Below are positions 53,043-53,762 of a DNA stretch of 53,762 nucleotides, piece by piece. Positions within the stretch are counted from its first letter, which is position 1, and every line of letters starts with the position of its first letter. Both the position numbers and the translations under genes were made by a program. This stretch comes from Zygnema cylindricum (taxonomy: Eukaryota; Streptophyta; Zygnematophyceae; Zygnematales; Zygnemataceae). The notes below the pieces were generated by a model. The model saw only the letters and a list, made by a program, of their open reading frames with translations, did not search any database and was not told the DNA's origin. The DNA lies in the NCBI GenBank assembly GCA_037447655.1, contig JBBHKE010000106.1, positions 1 to 53,762 on the forward strand. Reading direction: 5' to 3'.

Positions 53043-53500
53043 CTACTGCGACGAAACCGAGGGTTTGTTGTCACCAATGTGGTGAAACACAATTGCGCCG
53101 TTGCGCTTTCCTGTCAATGCAGCGGTGGCGCAGCGTTCCGCTGACGGCACCGTAACCATGCTGCGCTCCGGTGGCTGCGCCGCTATATCACTGCGGTGCA
53201 GTAACATCGTCACTGCATTTCTTCGCCGCGTCCTCAATATAATTGAGATGGTTGAGACACTGCGATTCACTCCTTTACCGCGGCCGATGCGATTGCCCCT
53301 CTGGTGAAGCCGAGTGTTGTCACTCTTTTGAAACCGGCGTAGTAACTCAGGGGAATGCAGATCCTCCTCTTCCACCCAAGAGTCGTCCTCAGCTCCGTAG
53401 CCCTTCCAACCCACCAGATACTGGCTGGAGTTGGAATTCCGAGAGCGGCGCGACTAAAGGATCTCTTCCACCTCATACTTGTCCGAGGTACCCCAAACGG
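53043..53500 (-). pseudogene. Chromodomain end of pol, second chromovirus
   Basis: GWKGYGAEDDSWVEEEDLHS and PELLRRF align with the chromodomain of the first element (VRWKSYADEDDSSVDEEDLH). The upstream EEIL-SRRSRNSNSSQY part is one frame off, so it is broken. A C-terminal tail follows to the stop near 53043. Confidence 0.8.
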
Positions 53501-53520
53501 GTGGTAAAGGAGTATTTCAC

Positions 53521-53762
53521 TGACTGTCGTGCATGTGTCTAATCAAACCAAAAAACATGCAACCCAACCAGCTGTACAGAAAAGGTGGAACAAACGAGCT
53601 AAGAAAATCCTGAAGCAAAAGAATTATAATACAAAGCAAAATTGAATACGACAATGCGAAAAAGGAATAACGGGTGGAAAAGATGAAAGGTGGAAGGTGA
53701 GTGAGAAGCCGAGAGAGAGAGATCCATTTATTCCCCCCCCCAAGCTCTTTAGCCTGCAGTGG
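53521..53762. other. Unassigned sequence at the window end
   Basis: No gene or known repeat is seen. It is A-rich on the plus strand, with a GAGAGAGAGAGA tract (about 53710-53722) and a run of nine C. It marks the break of the second chromovirus. Confidence 0.4.

Larger units (their letters stand above)
51843..53520 (-). mobile_element. Second chromovirus, truncated (3' end only)
   Basis: On the minus strand only the chromodomain end of pol, ORF3, purine tract and 3' LTR remain. Similarity to 43830-42289/35914-34974 stops at about 53520 (after GGTAAAGGAGTATTTCAC). Unrelated sequence runs from there to the window end. ORF3 lacks the middle section found in the first element. Confidence 0.85.

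Noticed and set aside
52420-53085. 221-codon plus-strand frame in the second chromovirus
   Set aside because: It is antisense to ORF3 and the pol tail. The minus-strand frame has the homology to the first element and the coiled coil.

Overview
The window is nuclear DNA of a green plant (streptophyte). Intron-rich genes with GT-AG introns encode a plant PML3-type GDT1 protein, a plant-type CUL1 and a UFM1, set among AT-rich intergenic DNA, MITEs and nested plant-type LTR retrotransposons. The proteins place it in the land-plant/charophyte lineage. I cannot name the species, and a non-seed plant is only a guess.

Left part (1-12.8 kb): a recent tandem duplication of about 6 kb carries two nearly identical 8-exon genes for a GDT1/TMEM165-family Golgi cation transporter (copy A 1523-5654, copy B 7571-11702, every exon offset by exactly 6048 bp). 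A 786-bp MITE with TTA target duplications lies upstream of copy A only, and copy B keeps the empty site.

Middle (12.8-30 kb): a 19-exon CUL1 gene (16779-23527, +, 743 aa) faces a small multi-exon UFM1 gene (29321-26844, -, 86 aa). No single open frame reveals UFM1. Its start codon appears to be split AT|G by an intron. One copy of the same ~550-bp MITE lies just upstream of each of these two genes, with the same end toward the gene. A second, shorter MITE family sharing its outer terminus occurs at 15.2 kb and inside a CUL1 intron.

Right part (31-53.8 kb): nested retrotransposons. A decayed + strand Ty3/gypsy gag-protease remnant (31.7-34.97 kb) is hit by a probable solo LTR and cut off by a decayed - strand chromodomain gypsy element (34974-48720). 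That chromovirus is interrupted by a structurally complete Ty1/copia element (35920-42288, 5-bp duplication CCCGT, intact 1452-aa gag-pol). The copia primer site matches the anticodon region of initiator tRNA-Met, and its gag frame opens inside the LTR. A diverged LTR fragment of the same copia lineage sits inside the chromovirus at about 45 kb. A second, truncated chromovirus (51843-about 53520) enters a local tandem repeat. Both chromoviruses carry an extra reading frame (ORF3) between the chromodomain and the 3' LTR. It has a basic KRRR cluster and a C-terminal coiled coil, and it is the best candidate here for something undescribed.

How parts work together: the host genes are housekeeping functions (Golgi Mn/Ca homeostasis, SCF ubiquitin ligase scaffold, ufmylation). 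They do not form an operon-like system; everything else is mobile DNA at different stages of decay.
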